Source: Undaria pinnatifida
Taxonomy: Eukaryota; Sar; Phaeophyceae; Laminariales; Alariaceae
NCBI GenBank assembly: GCA_012845835.1
Contig: JABAKD010000021.1
Coordinates: 14,262,978 to 14,326,977 of the forward strand
DNA length: 64,000 bases
Direction: 5' to 3'
Shown piece by piece: positions 24,996 to 38,028 of this stretch (position 1 is its first letter; every line of letters begins with the position of its first letter). The position numbers and the translations under genes are program-made. The notes under the pieces were generated by a model that saw nothing but the letters and a program-made list of their open reading frames with translations, was not told the origin of the DNA and ran no database searches.

Positions 24996-26440
24996 AACAC
25001 GGGAACTGGGCCCAACGCGTTGATTATGAACTGTATCCTGCTTGCCCCGTCCTCCCCAGACGCATTGCCTTAACTCACCACCCTCCCCCCCCCCCCGCGC
25101 TCTTGGTTCCCTGTTTTGAAAAAAGTCTATACGCCTATATTTGCATTTTTTTCCCCTTTTCCCCCTCCGTCTCCCCCCCCCTCACCCAGCGACCCTCCCA
25201 CGCCCGTTGCAACCTCCCTCACCCATGCCGTAGAAGTCGCGTTGTTCCCTACTATTAATGGTATTAATAGTATTGGGAGTGTTTTTGAGATCTCGGAATA
25301 ACAGCAATAGTAGCGGTAGTAGTAAGGGAGTGTAGCAGAATAACCAGAAGCAGTAGTAGTAGGTAGTAGTAGTGCTCAGTGTAGTAGTACTGGTAGTAGT
25401 ACTGGTAGTAGAAGATATGGTGGTACAGTACAGTCTAGTAGTATTAGCACTGAGAAAACCCCTCCGCACGCTGCTGGTATGATATACCCAGCACTAAATG
25501 TAATATAGTGCACGGTATAAAATACTTCGAAGTAATATACAGGTCTATGCTTGTAGTAGCAGCCAATCGGACAGACAGGCCCGTGGATAAAATATCAAAT
25601 TGCCCCGCCCCCCCCCCCCCCGGCCACTGTCTCATACATACTCCCCCAAAATCAACGTTTATGGTTTGGGTTCTCCTCTAGGTTTTCGTTTGTCCTCGTG
25701 GCTCTTGAGGTGGTGAATGGCTTCAGGTAACAGATCGCTGTGCTACCCATACACTCGGGACTCGCCAAACTGCTTGTTCTCGGTATGCGTCATGGCGTCC
25801 CATACATGTCATTACTCGTGAACCTCTGCGTTAAACTGCTCGTTCGGCATCTCTATGCGACAGAGCTAGTACAATATTTCCTGTGCCTATTATCTCCTCT
25901 CTACCCATCCACTGCCCATGTTGCCTCGACACGCTCACACAACGTTGTGTGCTGTTGTTCATTGAATTGCGGTCAATAAAACTACTGCTGTACGTGTTGT
26001 GTCCCTGTTCTTCTATGCTCCTGTCGTACAACTCTCCCTCTACTCTGCTGACGCTCCTGTGTTGCTGCTGCTGTTTCCACTGCTGGGCCGCTGCATCTAT
26101 CTGTCGCACGCCTGCCCAGTATGTAGATCATGATTGGTGTCCCCCCTTTGCGGTCTCTCTAACCCTTATGCTCATGCCGTCCATCTTCACCCTACTGTTA
26201 CTAGTGCTACCCCTGTCTCTGCTGTGTAGGCAATTCTACCTTCTATCTCTAGACTGATGGTTTTCGTGTCCGATAGTCGCTGCTGCTGTGCTGCTGCTGT
26301 ACCATGCTGATGCTGCTGAGGCTGTCCTCCTATTTTCCCATCAATTATTTCGCCTGGAACCACCCTCTCCCTAGTAATAGTACCCGGTCTATTCAGATAT
26401 TTCCTTTCCGTTCCGTCAAAGTCCATAGACTAAACTGCTC
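24996..26440. other. low-complexity and unassigned DNA
   Basis: C/T-rich DNA at 25080-25200, AGT/GTA triplets at 25245-25446 and a C run at 25606-25620. From about 25830 to 26578 the minus strand has three short frames in different registers. They contain QQQQ and PQQHQHG stretches and the words GRTPGVLMDNLHYV and RERVVPGEIIDG. These could be pieces of a Gln-rich protein gene with lost or spliced parts, but no domain is recognised. Confidence 0.3.
25245..25446. repeat. imperfect (AGT)n tract
   Basis: Many AGT/GTA triplets interrupted by single-base changes and short other words. Confidence 0.7.
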
Positions 26441-27050
26441 CGACATTCTTACGTAATGCAGGTTGTCCATCAGTACCCCTGGAGTCCGTCCTGATTCTTC
26501 ATCATCGTCTAGAGAGATACAAAATCTGTGGGCACAACTGCTGTGAAACAGGGTAAACCAGCAGTCGCAATTTATCAAGGTAAAGCAAGCTAAATGCTAC
26601 ATACAGCAGTGGCGTACCGGGTACGAGAACACAACGCAACAAACCAGACGACAAAAAAAATAAAATAAAAAATCAAAAGAAAAAAAAAGAAGAAAGCAAA
26701 ACAACGCTGGAAACGACAACCGTTCTGGAAAATGTGATGGAAGATCAGAAAGGAAAGAAAAGGCTGCATGCAAGAAAAGCGACATAAAAGTACGTGCGGA
26801 AAAGGGACTGATTACACGATAGCCCTCCATAAAACCAGCGATTTTCTTTAACGAACATTTCACGGCTGCTCAACACGAGGAAGAATGCTATGAAAAACAT
26901 ATCTTCGTATTATGTTCTTGTTTGCAACAAGGGCTATCGAAGGATGGCGCCTGGGTGGCAAGGGGCACCGTATTTCAGGAGATGCGGCCGGGCGCTGGTT
27001 TCAAAACCGGCGATTTCGTGAAAAAAATATGGGGGGGCTACCTGTTGCCC
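26441..27050. repeat. dispersed repeat, related to two separate pieces at 41-44 kb
   Basis: 26460-26640 resembles 43046-43200 (shared words ATCAAGGTAAAGCAAG and GGTACCGGGTACGA). 26730-26800 resembles 43795-43860. 26855-27020 resembles 41165-41330 (shared words CTGTATTTCAGG and GATTTCGT). The two distant partners are not adjacent, so this locus or the other has been rearranged. No coding function is recognised. Confidence 0.55.
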
Positions 27051-27359
27051 AGACAAAACAACATGAAGAAGATAATTGCTGTTGCATGGACAAAAAACAA
27101 CACGAAAAAGACAACCTCTGTGTCACGGACAAAAGCAAGTCAAAGAAGATCAAAAAGATATCGGCATGAGGCCGGTAAAAAGGGAAAAAAAAAAAAAAAA
27201 AAAAAGGAATTCAGTGTGGTGGAAACTACAGTAATAAATTTATAAAATATTGATGATGTCAGATCCAGCTCGAAACTCCCCAGCTGAAGTAAAAATACCA
27301 ACACTAACTCCATTATAACAGAGAACAACAAAACATACATAGTCTAGTCTACGTATAAC

Positions 27360-28143
27360 AAACCCCTACATCTATGCCACCTAAAGCCCCCCCATTCCCC
27401 CCCGCCCCCCCCCTCGGTCCCCACTCCCCACCTCCCCAACCCCCCCCACCCCATCCCATCCCCACCCCCTCGAACACTTCGCCCTTTCTCTACTCACTGA
27501 TTGTACGACTTACCCCAGGATAAACATGATAAATTGATGCATTCTTACCAAAACCTTCACATTTATCACCTCAAAAAAGTGTATAGTTTCCACGCACAGA
27601 TTGAGCTGCCCAACTCGCCCCACCCCGGCCCCAACCCCTCCCCCCCCCTCTATGATAAACTAGTGCAATTTTTTTTTTTTTTTTTCCCAAAGCCGTCACC
27701 TTATCCCCTTAAAGGATTTATAGCTTCCACGCACAAATTGCCCGCCCGTCCGCCCCCCCCCCCCGGTCCGCCCCCCCCCCGGTCCCCCCTCCTACCCCGC
27801 TCGCTTTTTATCAAAACCAGGCTCACACGTCCTTCAAAACTCCGCCGTCTCCTCACCGGTTATTCGACTTACAATATTCTCTTGATGAACGGATACATTT
27901 CCCTCCACAGCTAGCTGTCAGAGTTTGTCCCCCTCAGATACGGGTTTTATAGTTTCCGCGCACAGACTGACTAACATTACCCTGTTGACCCTGATAGCTA
28001 CACACACTGTGGTTGTAAGGGGAGTCGCCGACCTATATCCTTAATAATGAGGACACACAACCCGTAATACGCGCGATCGGAGTATCACACACAGCTTTCA
28101 AAGATGAGTTTCGACAAAAAATTCGATCTCGCAGCTGGAGTGT
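27360..28143 (-). mobile_element. Family T copy, reverse, next to C2
   Basis: It ends with GCAGCTGGAGTG followed by TA at 28142, the reverse form of the T terminus, preceded by CGATCGGAGTATCACACA. C-rich body units recur three times (for example near 27590, 27715 and 27950, each with TTTCC-CGCACA). The C2 repeat starts about 17 bp after its end. A poly-A run (27185-27206) lies just outside on the left. Confidence 0.6.
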
Positions 28144-28159
28144 AATTTATTTTTTTATA

Positions 28160-31105
28160 ATTAATATATATAAAATCATTCCTTGAATATCGAGTCATCC
28201 TTTGGTGTCATGGACTTTGGTCAGGAGTTTTTTGTCTCGGCCTAAGTATGCGATTCGCGGAACTGGAATTCTCGGTCGAATATGGCTTGGTTCGAGCGCC
28301 GCCTTCGGGGGGCGGCTCCAACGCCCCTCGCCCTGCCGTGTCCGTTCCGCACATCGACGTGAACGCGGACGGGTGCTGAGCGAGACGAGCGAGTGTCGAA
28401 GAGGAATTTTGGAAAAATTGTTGAATCTTAATCGCTGAAACGCCTGAATGATTTACAAATTTTACATTATTTCCAAACGGTACGTGATAATGTTCGGAAT
28501 TTTGCGGTGGCATACTCTCCAGCGTTAGTTTCTTTGCTGTACTTTTTACTAGTTGGTTTGGTTTCTTGCTCGGCATTATATTGCTATATTTCTGCTCGTT
28601 TGCCAGCTGGAAATTCAATTTTTTAGTGTGGGTTCACCTAAAACGTGACACAACTTACCGACGATATCCAACAACTTCTTGACACAAATTACCGACGGCA
28701 AGACGTTTCGTGGCGGAATAACTCCCAAATCATGATACTTTCACGTAACAGAATTTCGAGACAAAACCAAGGAGACAGAAGAGCCGTCTCTTCGGCCTTT
28801 GGCCCTGGCTTTAGCACGGCCGCTGACACTCCAGCCAGCCTCTGCTGTATGCATGAACGAGTGCGGTTGATTCGCAGCGAACTATCCCGCTGTGCTCGCT
28901 TGTATGTGGCCATTGTCCATGCCATTTCATGTCACCTCCCTTCTGTTTTGAGCTTGTCGTCGTACGGTTGAGGTACGAGGAAACCCGCACGTACTCGGTG
29001 AGAACAGCAGTATGTACGACGAGCATGAACGCTAACTGACGACATTGCCCAACACACAACAGCAGGTGTACAGCAGTAGCCGAAGGGCGAAACGTCTAGC
29101 ACATAGTACAGCAACAAGTAGCAACCAGAACTACAGCAGATGGCTCAAAGTGCAGTGCGAGTGCCGTTCGTTGGCAAGTTTAGTCGTACACGCATCACTC
29201 TCAAGAGCCAACAAGAGGCAGGGCTGGGGCCCCCAACACAGAGATACGTGACAACCACGGCCAGCTGTCGATCGCGTGGTTGGCCGGTAGTCCGTGCTTC
29301 GGTGCGTGTATCGGAGGTCGTTCGTAGTACTACTGCTGTAGACCGTCGAAAGACCACGTGACATGTGACATCCCGTTCTGGTGGCAGCCTCGCCAGTAGA
29401 CCCCCCAAATTTTCTTTTTCTTTTTTTTTTTTCTCGGCCCCATGCACCCATTTCCTTTCCTTTCTCTTCTTTGTTCTTTGTTTCTTATTTCCAATTGACT
29501 TGCGTCTGTTGTGCGCATGCGTAGTGATAGATACTACGTGTGATATATACGTGGTAGACTTTCTTGGGTGGCAAGCGGTATAGTCGGTTTTCCCAGGCGC
29601 GAGTAATGAGACGTATGCACCGGTATGGACCTGGCACATCGTAGGGTGACTCCCGATTTCACTTTTATATGTTTCTGGTGGAGGCATGAAATTCGTCAGC
29701 TGTTATTCATGCGTGTACCACCTTGGGTTGTTTGTGTTTTTCCCTAAGGTATTCCTCTGCTCCAGAGTGACTGGAACCAGTCCTGTGACCACGGACTGGA
29801 TTGTGCGAGTTAATGTGAGAGCATCAACAACATATATATTGCCTGTTTCTTGACCTTTCAGCTGCTTCCTGCAAATTTGGTTTTTCTGCCAACACGATTT
29901 TGAACCCTATGCAAAGATTCTGTTTTGTTTTAGTCAATTGTCAGCCGGCCGCCCCGGTGGTCTAGTGGTTTTACCCTCGAGTACCTCCAACGTTTAGTTG
30001 TCCTTGAGTTCGACTCCCAACGATGAATATAACCTAATTTGCAAAAATGCAATCAAAAAAAGAGATCAACTGCTGAAAGCGCCTGCTAGGTACAATTCGA
30101 CGCGAGTCGACGAGGGAAGAAAATGCTCGATTCTCCTCGCGGTAAAAATGAAGGCACGTGCCGAAGTGGGGAGGGACGACGAGGGCCCGCTATGTGACCC
30201 CGGATCTGAGTTACTACTGGGTGGGAGCGCGAGAATGGTGCGGGGATGATAAATGGGATGAAGAACAAAAATGTTACAAAGAAAGGTATATGATTACTTC
30301 TATCAGTAAAAAAAGTGTCAGTCTCTAGGAAATACGCACGGCACCATCAGCAGTCGTCATGGTAGAGAAACTCCATATATTATGTATTGAGGGGACGCGT
30401 CCGATTTCGACAACGTGAAAGCACCCACGAAGAAAATTTAGCAGACACACATATCCCGCCTTCTCGAGAGAAAACAGAAAAGAAGAAGCTCTACGCCAAC
30501 CTCCCGTACGAGCAAAGCCACCCCCCGCACCTATCTTAGACAACGCCGACGCAACGAAAGATCGCCCTCCTCTTCTTCGTTTTTCTCCTCGCCCGCAACC
30601 ACGCAGACCATTCAATGCGACAGCCTTCACGTAACAAAAAAAGCAATCTTCTTACAAACCCTCGCCGGCTGACATGGCCCCATGTCGACGTTTGATGCAA
30701 ACCGACTTTGCATCCTGTCGACTTCGAACCTCAATTGCCACGGGGACAGCAGTGCAGTCTCTTCATTAATGCCAAGGCCTCTTTCGTTTCGCCTAGAGGC
30801 GACGCAGGTTTTCAACAATACTATTTTCGGTATTTTTGTTTGATAGACGCCAACTTTTAGTTGACGGCGCATTTAACATAGTGTGTTTTGCCTATCCGTG
30901 CCTTCTTTGTTTTATAATATTACGTTTTTTTTCTGTCAAATCATGACTTTCATAATACCATGTTCGTATTAAACTCTTGGCATTACTTTAAAGTTCAACG
31001 CATGCCAAATCGGACAGCTACACCTCAAGTTGTCGAAGTGCTGCCCTGCCCTACCCAAAGCATGGGCGCCAGCGTATGCCGGCGCGCTTGCGGAGCCCTT
31101 GTAAA
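28160..31105 (+). repeat. Composite repeat C, copy C2
   Basis: First of three head-to-tail copies. It has modules a (28160-28735), b once (28735-29160), c (29160-29915), e with its tRNA-like head (29915-30260) and f (30260-31105). Module d of C1 is missing. The junction with C3 is direct: the GGAGCCCTTG end block at 31093 is followed within about 20 bp by the CCTTGGTGTCA start block. Confidence 0.75.
29945..30025 (+). repeat. tRNA-derived (SINE-like) head in C2
   Basis: The best-kept of three copies. CCCCGGTGGTCTAGTGGTT contains the pol III A box (TGGTCTAGTGG), and CTTGAGTTCGACTCC about 40 bp later contains the B box (GTTCGACTC). The 5' part resembles tRNA-Glu or tRNA-Asp D arms. No complete cloverleaf with a 7-bp acceptor stem is evident, so it is a tRNA-derived repeat promoter rather than a tRNA gene. 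Confidence 0.6.
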
Positions 31106-33504
31106 ATATAGAACTATTCCTTGGTGTCAGGGACTTGGTCATGAGCTTTCGTTTGTCTTGGCCTAAGTATGCGATTGGTGGAACAGGAATTCTCGGTCGA
31201 ATATAGCTTCGTTCGAGCGCCGCATTCTGGGGGGGGCTCCAACGGCCCTCTACCAGCCGTGTCCGTTCCGCACATCGACGTGAACGCGTACGGATGCCGA
31301 GTCATACAAACGACAAGTTGCAAAAATACCGCATTTCGAGGAGGAATTTCGGAAAATTCGGATGTATCCTTATGTCTGCAGCGCCTGGATGATTTACAAA
31401 ATTGGCATCATTTCCAAACGGTACTTGATAATGTTTTGAATTTTGCGGTGGCATACTCTCGAGCGTTAGTTTCATTGCTGTACTTTTCTGCTAGTTCGTT
31501 TGGGTTCGTGCTCGGCCTTTTTATTGCTTTTGTTTCTGCTCGTTTTGCCAGTTGGAAATTCACTTTTTTTTGTGTGGGTTCACTTAAAACGTGACACAAA
31601 TTACCGACGGCAAGACGTTTCGTGACAAAATAACTACTAAAACATGGAATCATGATATTTTCACGTAACAGAATCTCTAGACAAAACGAAGCAGATAGAG
31701 TCGTCTCTTCAGCCTTTGGCCCAGGCTTTAGATCGGCCGCTAACACCCCAGGCAGCCTCTGCTGTAGGCATGAACGAGTGCGGTTGATTCGCAGCAAATT
31801 ACCTCGCTGTGTTCGCTTATTTGTGGCCATTGTCCATGCCATTTCATGTCACCTTCCTTCTGTTTTGAGTTCGTCGTCGTCCAGTTGAGGTACGAGGAAA
31901 CCCGTACTGGGTGAGAACAGCAGTATGTACGACGAGCATAAACGCCAACTGACGACATTGGCAATCAAACAACGGCAGGTGCTCAGTAGTAGCCGAAGGG
32001 ATAAAACTTCTAGCACATACTGCAGCAACTAGTAGCAAACAGAACCACAGCAGATAGCTTAAAGTACGGTACGAGTGCCGTTGGCAAGTTTAGTCGTACA
32101 CGCATCCCTCTGTCCAATATATAACAACCGATATACATTCAAATTGATAAAGGAAAAAATATTACATTTCCTGTAAGCATGATACGTCGTACGAGCGGAC
32201 GTTCTGGTGTGCTGTTGCCGTGAGACCGTCGAGCACACCGCATGTGTTACCTGAACAAAAGCGAACAAGAGGCAGCCCCCAACACAGACATACGTGACAA
32301 CCATGGCCTGCTGTCGATCGCGTAATTGGCCGCTAGTCCGTGGTTCGGTGGATGTATCGGAAGTCGTTCGTAGTACCGTTGTAGACCGTCGAAAAACCAC
32401 GTGACATCCCGTTCTGGTGGCAGACTTGCCAGTAGACCCCCGAAATTCCTTTCCTTTCTTTTCTCATTTTTTCTTTGTTTCTTTTTTCTAATTGACTTGC
32501 GTCTGTCGTGCGTATGCGTAGTGATAAATACTACGTGTAATATGTACGTGGTAGCTATTCTTGGATGGCAAGCGGTATAGTCGTTTTTTACAGACACGAG
32601 TAATGAGACGCATGCACCGGTATGGACCTGGCACATCGTAAGCTGACTCCCCATTCGACTTCTATATGTTTCTGGTGGAGGGATGAATTGCGTCAGTTGT
32701 GATATAGTCTATGCGTGTACCACCTTAGGTTGTTTGTGTTTTTCCCTAGGGTATTCCTTAGCTCCAGAGTGACTGGAGCCTGTCCTGTGGCGACGGGCTT
32801 GATTGTGCGAGTTAATGTTATAACAAAAACAACAACAGCAACAACCACAATCGAATTATATCATGTTTCTTGACCTTTTAGCTGCTTCCTGAACATTTGG
32901 TTTTTCTGCCAACACGATTTTGAACTTTTTCGTCATTGTTTCTCTTATTTTGTCTAGTAAGTTGAAGTCGAACTTTCATTCCACATTCGAGTCATCAAGG
33001 GCCCAAGACTCGAGACGAGACGAGGCAAGGTTATCTGCCCCGTCCCGTCCGAGACCCATAGCAGCGTAGGGCACCAGCTGCCAGGAGTATGAGACGAGGC
33101 ATGCACGGCATGGGCCAGGTAACGTTGCCTGCAACAACTAACTGCCCGCCACAGTATGAACGCGCGGACGGACGCTGAGCGAGAAAAGCCAAAAATGCGT
33201 TTTATTTTTTTATTTTGGGCGGTGTACGCCAGAGCTGATCTCGGATCTTGGCATATGTAGAGCTTGAACAAATAAATGACTGACAACGTTTATAAGTTGG
33301 CATTATTTCCAAATTTGGATCTAATTTTTTCCCGGCGTCTTTTTGGTTATGTCGGCCTCGAAGAACTGTTAGTGTTCTCCTGAGTACTGCTAGCTGTAGT
33401 ACGTGGAGAGGGTAAAACTCCGGAAATCCCTCTTACAAAGTCGGTGAGAATCAAATAACGAACTCGAAAACGCATTTGGTTGGTATTTTAGTATAACCTA
33501 CTAC

Positions 33505-33725
33505 TGAGTCACGTGCAGTGGGTAGTGCTGTGTCGTGAGTTCGATTTTCACCGCATTCATATCTGTCGCTTTTGAGCGTGCGCGCTAACGACAATATGAA
33601 TGGTTATTTTGGTAGTTTAACATGTCATGTGGCACTGCCCACAGTGAGAGTCAAGTGATTAGGTAGCTCAGTGGGCAGTCCTGTACGATTTCTCGGTCAA
33701 GTCACTTTGTTCGAAGGGCGCTGTC
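33505..33725 (+). repeat. two tRNA-like segments in module g of C3
   Basis: 33510-33560 has CAGTGGGTAGTGCTGTGTCGT then GTGAGTTCGATTTTCAC, a plausible T arm. 33655-33720 has TAGGTAGCTCAGTGGGCAG (A-box-like) and TTGTTCGAAGGGC (B-box-like). Related sequences lie in C4 at 37868 and 38029. Neither folds into a full tRNA by eye. Confidence 0.4.
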
Positions 33726-34194
33726 CAACGCTATCCATATCCGTACCCTATACCTGATGGTGGAAGCGTACTACGTACGGGAGGTGAGAAACACATTCGA
33801 GAATAGCGGGGACGACTTTGGGTTTTTGATTCCTCAGGGCAGGTATTTCACCGAGAACGGGTCAAGGCGTGGCGTACTAATCAGTGACACAGCAGCAATC
33901 TAAAGAATAGTAGTAGTCGACGATGTACACCTGGTACGCTGTTTTAAAATTCCGAGCTTTAAGAGCAGCAGTAGTAGTTGTTGTTGTTGTCGTTGTTGTT
34001 GTTCTCACAATAACTCCCATGATAAAGTCCGTGGTCACAAGACACAGCCTCCATCAGTAATATAAAATGTTGGCTGACACCATTAAAGCAACACCTCTCT
34101 GGGTACGTAAAGCGGCGTCAACCATCGTAATATCATACAATTTGGGGGAATGTAATCTCTATGGAAAGATCCTGTTTCGTTTGCATTAATTGTC

Positions 34195-34283
34195 AGCCGG
34201 CCGCGACGGTGGTCTAGTGGTTTTTCTCTCGAGTACTACTAACGTTCGGTTGTCCTTGAGTTCGACACACACCACGATGATAT
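34195..34283 (+). repeat. tRNA-derived (SINE-like) head in C3
   Basis: GGTGGTCTAGTGGTTT (A box intact), then TTGAGTTCGACAC (B box nearly intact). It matches 29945 and 8262. Confidence 0.55.
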
Positions 34284-34523
34284 CTGACTTTATTTGCAAA
34301 AATAGAAAAGAAGAAAAAAAAAATCAACTGCTGAGAGCGCCTAGCAGCGTGGGTAGGTAAATTTCGACGCGAGTCGACGAGGGAAGAAATTCTGGATTCT
34401 CCTTGTGGTAAAAACGAAGGCACGTGCAGAAGTGGGGAGGGAGGAGGACGGCCCGTTATGTGAACCCGGATCTGAGCTACTGCTGGGAGGGAGCGCGAGA
34501 GTGGTGCGACGATAAAGAAATGG

Positions 34524-35171
34524 ATGAAAAAAAAAAAAAAGTTTAAAGGTATATTTCTACTCCCAGTGAATATTATATATAAATATATATTTACAGGGGA
34601 GAAGGGGAACCGATTGAAATTAAGTGTGGACGAGAGCAAATGCGAAGGAGCGGGCCGAGTAAACCAAAGCGACGAGGCGGCCAAGGAGAACCACAGCAGC
34701 CGGCAGGAGAATGGCACACGGAGACCCACGACCGGCACGCACACCATCATCATTAGAGCAGCGATCGCCTTTTCTTTGTCGAGGTTTTTTTACGAAGCAG
34801 TAGTACAACAACAGGTTGCTTATGTCACTGGTTTTTTAAATGTTTGTAGAAGAGTTGTATACCCTTCATGGAGAACGACCCTCCGCAAATTTCAATTTTC
34901 AGGCACGGGTGTCGTAGCTGCGCTGCAACCTGTCAAACAACTCGGGAAGGAGGGGCGATCATTGATATTTGTACTGTGGTTTTGGTTTCCATTGCTCTTA
35001 TTTCACTGCATGCCCGCGGGTCGTCATTTTGCCAGCACTCCAGACAGCAGGCGCGTTCGTCTATACTCACGATCACCGCGCCGTTCGTACGGTAAAGGCA
35101 GCCCAACCGCTGTAGTTTGTGGCCGCGAGTTGGCTAGTTGTAGGAACGGGGGAACTCAATGCTGTAGTTGA
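34524..35171 (+). other. open frame of 215 codons in the C3 insert, unrecognised
   Basis: The longest open frame in the window. The first 20 or so codons belong to the repeat (a poly-Lys stretch from an A run). The rest lies in DNA unique to C3. Residues 30-70 are polar (KLSVDESKCEGAG, then SRQENGTRRPTTG). A hydrophobic stretch near residues 147-160 (FVLWFWFPLLLF) could be a membrane segment. No known domain is seen, and a shorter open frame overlaps on the other strand. It may be chance. Confidence 0.2.
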
Positions 35172-37605
35172 GTGGATACACGCGGCCATGTGAGTTCAGT
35201 TTGCACATTGGACCGTTTCACTTGTTGTGCGCCTTCTCCCGTTTCGCGTTTTTTTAGTTGGGAAAGCGTAGTATTTCCCGGGCGAATTCAGGTTTCACTT
35301 GGTTTTTCGGATCTTTCTAAGGCTCCAGCACCTTTGTGCGACCACGGACTCTCGAGGTTTTGACAAGAGTTAGTGTGAGAAAACAACAAAAACAACAACA
35401 ACCTGTTTCTAGGAAGTACGCACGGCACCGTCAGCAGTCGTCATGGTAAATAGTCATTCCGGATATTATGTATTAAGGGAACGCGTCCGATTACGACAGC
35501 GTGAAAGCACTCGCAAGGCATGGACAACAGACACACATATCCCGCCTTTCCGAGAAAAACATAGAAGAAGCGCTACGCTAACCTCCCGTACGAGCAAAGC
35601 CACCCCCGCACCTGTCTTCGACAACACCTCCTCGACGAGAGATTGCTCTCCTTTTCTTCGGTTTCTTCCTCGCCTGTGACCACGCAGACCAATCAAGGCG
35701 ACGGGCTTCAGGTAACCAACAAAGCTCTCTTCTTTCAAAACCCGGGCGGCTGACATGGCTCCATGTCGACGTTTGATGCAGACCGACTTTGCATCCTGTC
35801 GACTTCGAACCTATATTGCCATGGGGACAGCAGTGCACTCTCTTAATTAATGCCAAGACCTCTTCCGTTTCGCCTAGAGGCGGCGCAGGTTCTCAATACT
35901 CCTTTCGGTATTTTTGTTTTGTAGACGCCAACTTTTGTTTGACGGCGCATTTAATAAAGTGTGCTTCGCTTATTATTGCTTGCTTTGTTGTATATAATAC
36001 TACGTTTTTCTTCAATCACAGTATGACCTTCATAATCCCATGTTCGTTTTAAATTCTTGGCATTATTTTTGTTGTTTAATGCATTCCAAATCGAACAGCT
36101 ACACCTTAACTTGCCAAAGTGCTGCTCTGCCATACCCGTAGCATGGTCGCCGGCGAATGCCGGCGCCCATGTGGAGCCCTTGTATAAAAAAAAAGGTCAT
36201 TCTTTAGTTTCAGGGATTTGGTCAGGAGTTTTATTTTGGTCTCGGTCGATGTATGTATGCGATTCACGGAACAGATATTCTCGGTCGAATAGATTCGTTC
36301 GAGCGCCGCCTGGGTCGGCGCCAACTCCTCTCGCCCTGCCGTGTCCGTTCCGCACATGGACGGGAACGGGTGCGGATGCCGAGCGAGACAACAAGTAAAA
36401 AGTCGCAAAAATACCGCATGTATGTTGAGGAGGACTTTCGGAGATTTCAGTTGTACCTTAATGTCTGCAGCGCCTGGATGCTCTCACAAAAATTGCATCA
36501 TTTGGAAACGGTACTTGATAATGTTTTGCATTTTGCGTGGCATATTTTCGAGCGTTGGTTTCTTTGCTGCACTTTTTCACTAGTTCATTAGGTTTCTTGC
36601 CCGGCCATTCTTGTTTTTGTTTCTGCTCGTTTTGCCAGTTGTTTCTTGACCATTCAGCTGTTTCTCGCATATTTGTTTTTTTGCCACATCGCGATTTTAT
36701 ACCTTTCGCGGATTTTACGTCCTTTTAGTCTTAAAAGTTGAACTTCCTACCATTTGCCGCCAATTTGCCGCTTGTGCATTAGTTGCGGAGCGGTCCAGAT
36801 TTAGCGTTTCTTTGATTCCCACCATTTATTTTGTACATGGCGAAGTTTCATCATCAGCTGAGACGTGGGGTTGGCTCATCAGCCACACACCGCCCCTCAC
36901 CCAATCGCAGCGCAATAGCTCACAGCAACGAGGCGCCGTGCAGTGCCCTGCGATGCCCTGCAGCTTAGCTCAGCAGCGCACCGCAGCCAGGCGCTAGCTC
37001 AGCAGAGCGAAGCGCTGTGCTTTGTGGTGTTCTGCCCTCGCGATCGTTCGAGACTCATGATAACTAAAACTTCGCGTAGGCTGATTTTACGGTGTTTGGG
37101 GTTTTCTTCTACATCGCGATTTTTGTGTGGGCACTTTTTGCTGTCGCAAGCATATTGCTACGTTTCTTTTACACTCGAGTCATGAAAGGCCAAAGACTCG
37201 AGACGAGACAAAGGAAGGTTATGTGCCCCGTCCCGTCCAAGACCCAGGGCAGCGTAGGGCACCAGCTGCCAGGGGTGTGAGACGAGGCATGCACGGCATG
37301 GGCTAGAGAACGTTTCCTGCAACAACTTCCCGCCACAGTATAAACGTGCGGACGGACGCTGAGCGAGACAAGCGAGAGGTGCGCTCTCTTTTGTATTTTG
37401 GGCGTTATACGCCCGAGCTATTTACGGATAATGGCATATGTAGAGCTTGAACAAACATATGAGGGACAGCGTTTGTGAATTGGCATCATTTCCAAATTGG
37501 ATTTTTTTTTTTTCCCGGCGTCGCTTTGTTTATGGCGGCCTCGAAGCGATTGCCCTATCGTATAAAGCTACAACCACTGCTGCTGTGTGTCGTTGCCTTT
37601 CGGCT

Positions 37606-37675
37606 CAGTGGGTATAGTGCTACGTAACTAACGAAGGATGTGTCGTGAGTACGATTCTCACCCAGATCATATTTT
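37606..37675 (+). repeat. tRNA-like segment in C4
   Basis: CGGCTCAGTGGGTATAGTGC resembles a D-arm/A-box region. GTGAGTACGATTCTCAC forms a perfect 5-bp T-arm stem with a 7-base loop (TACGATT, where tRNAs have TTCGATT). No acceptor stem is evident. Confidence 0.45.
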
Positions 37676-38028
37676 GTACCTGATGTTCAGGAGCACGGGC
37701 CGGAGACAACATGAATGGATATGATAGTTGTTAGTGTTCTCCTGAGTACTACTAAATGTCGCACGCGGAGAGGGAAAAGCTCCAGAGATGTCTCTTACGA
37801 AGTCGGTGAGAATCAATTAACGAACTCGAAAACATACTTGGTTGGTATACTAGCAATACACACGGAGTTACTGAGTCACGTGACAGTGGGTAGTGCTGTG
37901 TCGTGAGTGCGATTATTACCGCCTTCATATTTATTTGCCGTTTTCGAGCGTGCGCGCTGACGACGTTATGAATGGTTATTTTGGTAGTCTAACATATTAT
38001 GCAGCACTACGCTGACTGAGTCAAGTGA

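Larger units (their letters stand above)
31106..36190 (+). repeat. Composite repeat C, copy C3, expanded
   Basis: Modules a (31106-31670), b once, c (32100-32940), then about 1.1 kb of module g (32955-34080) with two tRNA-like segments, e with a tRNA-like head (34080-34590), an insert of about 0.8 kb found in no other copy (34590-35400), and f (35400-36190). It ends with the same GGAGCCCTTG block as C1 and C2 and is followed directly by C4. Confidence 0.7.

Noticed and set aside
29945..30025. Functional tRNA gene
   Set aside because: A and B boxes are present but no acceptor stem or convincing anticodon arm is seen, and the unit recurs as part of a repeat.
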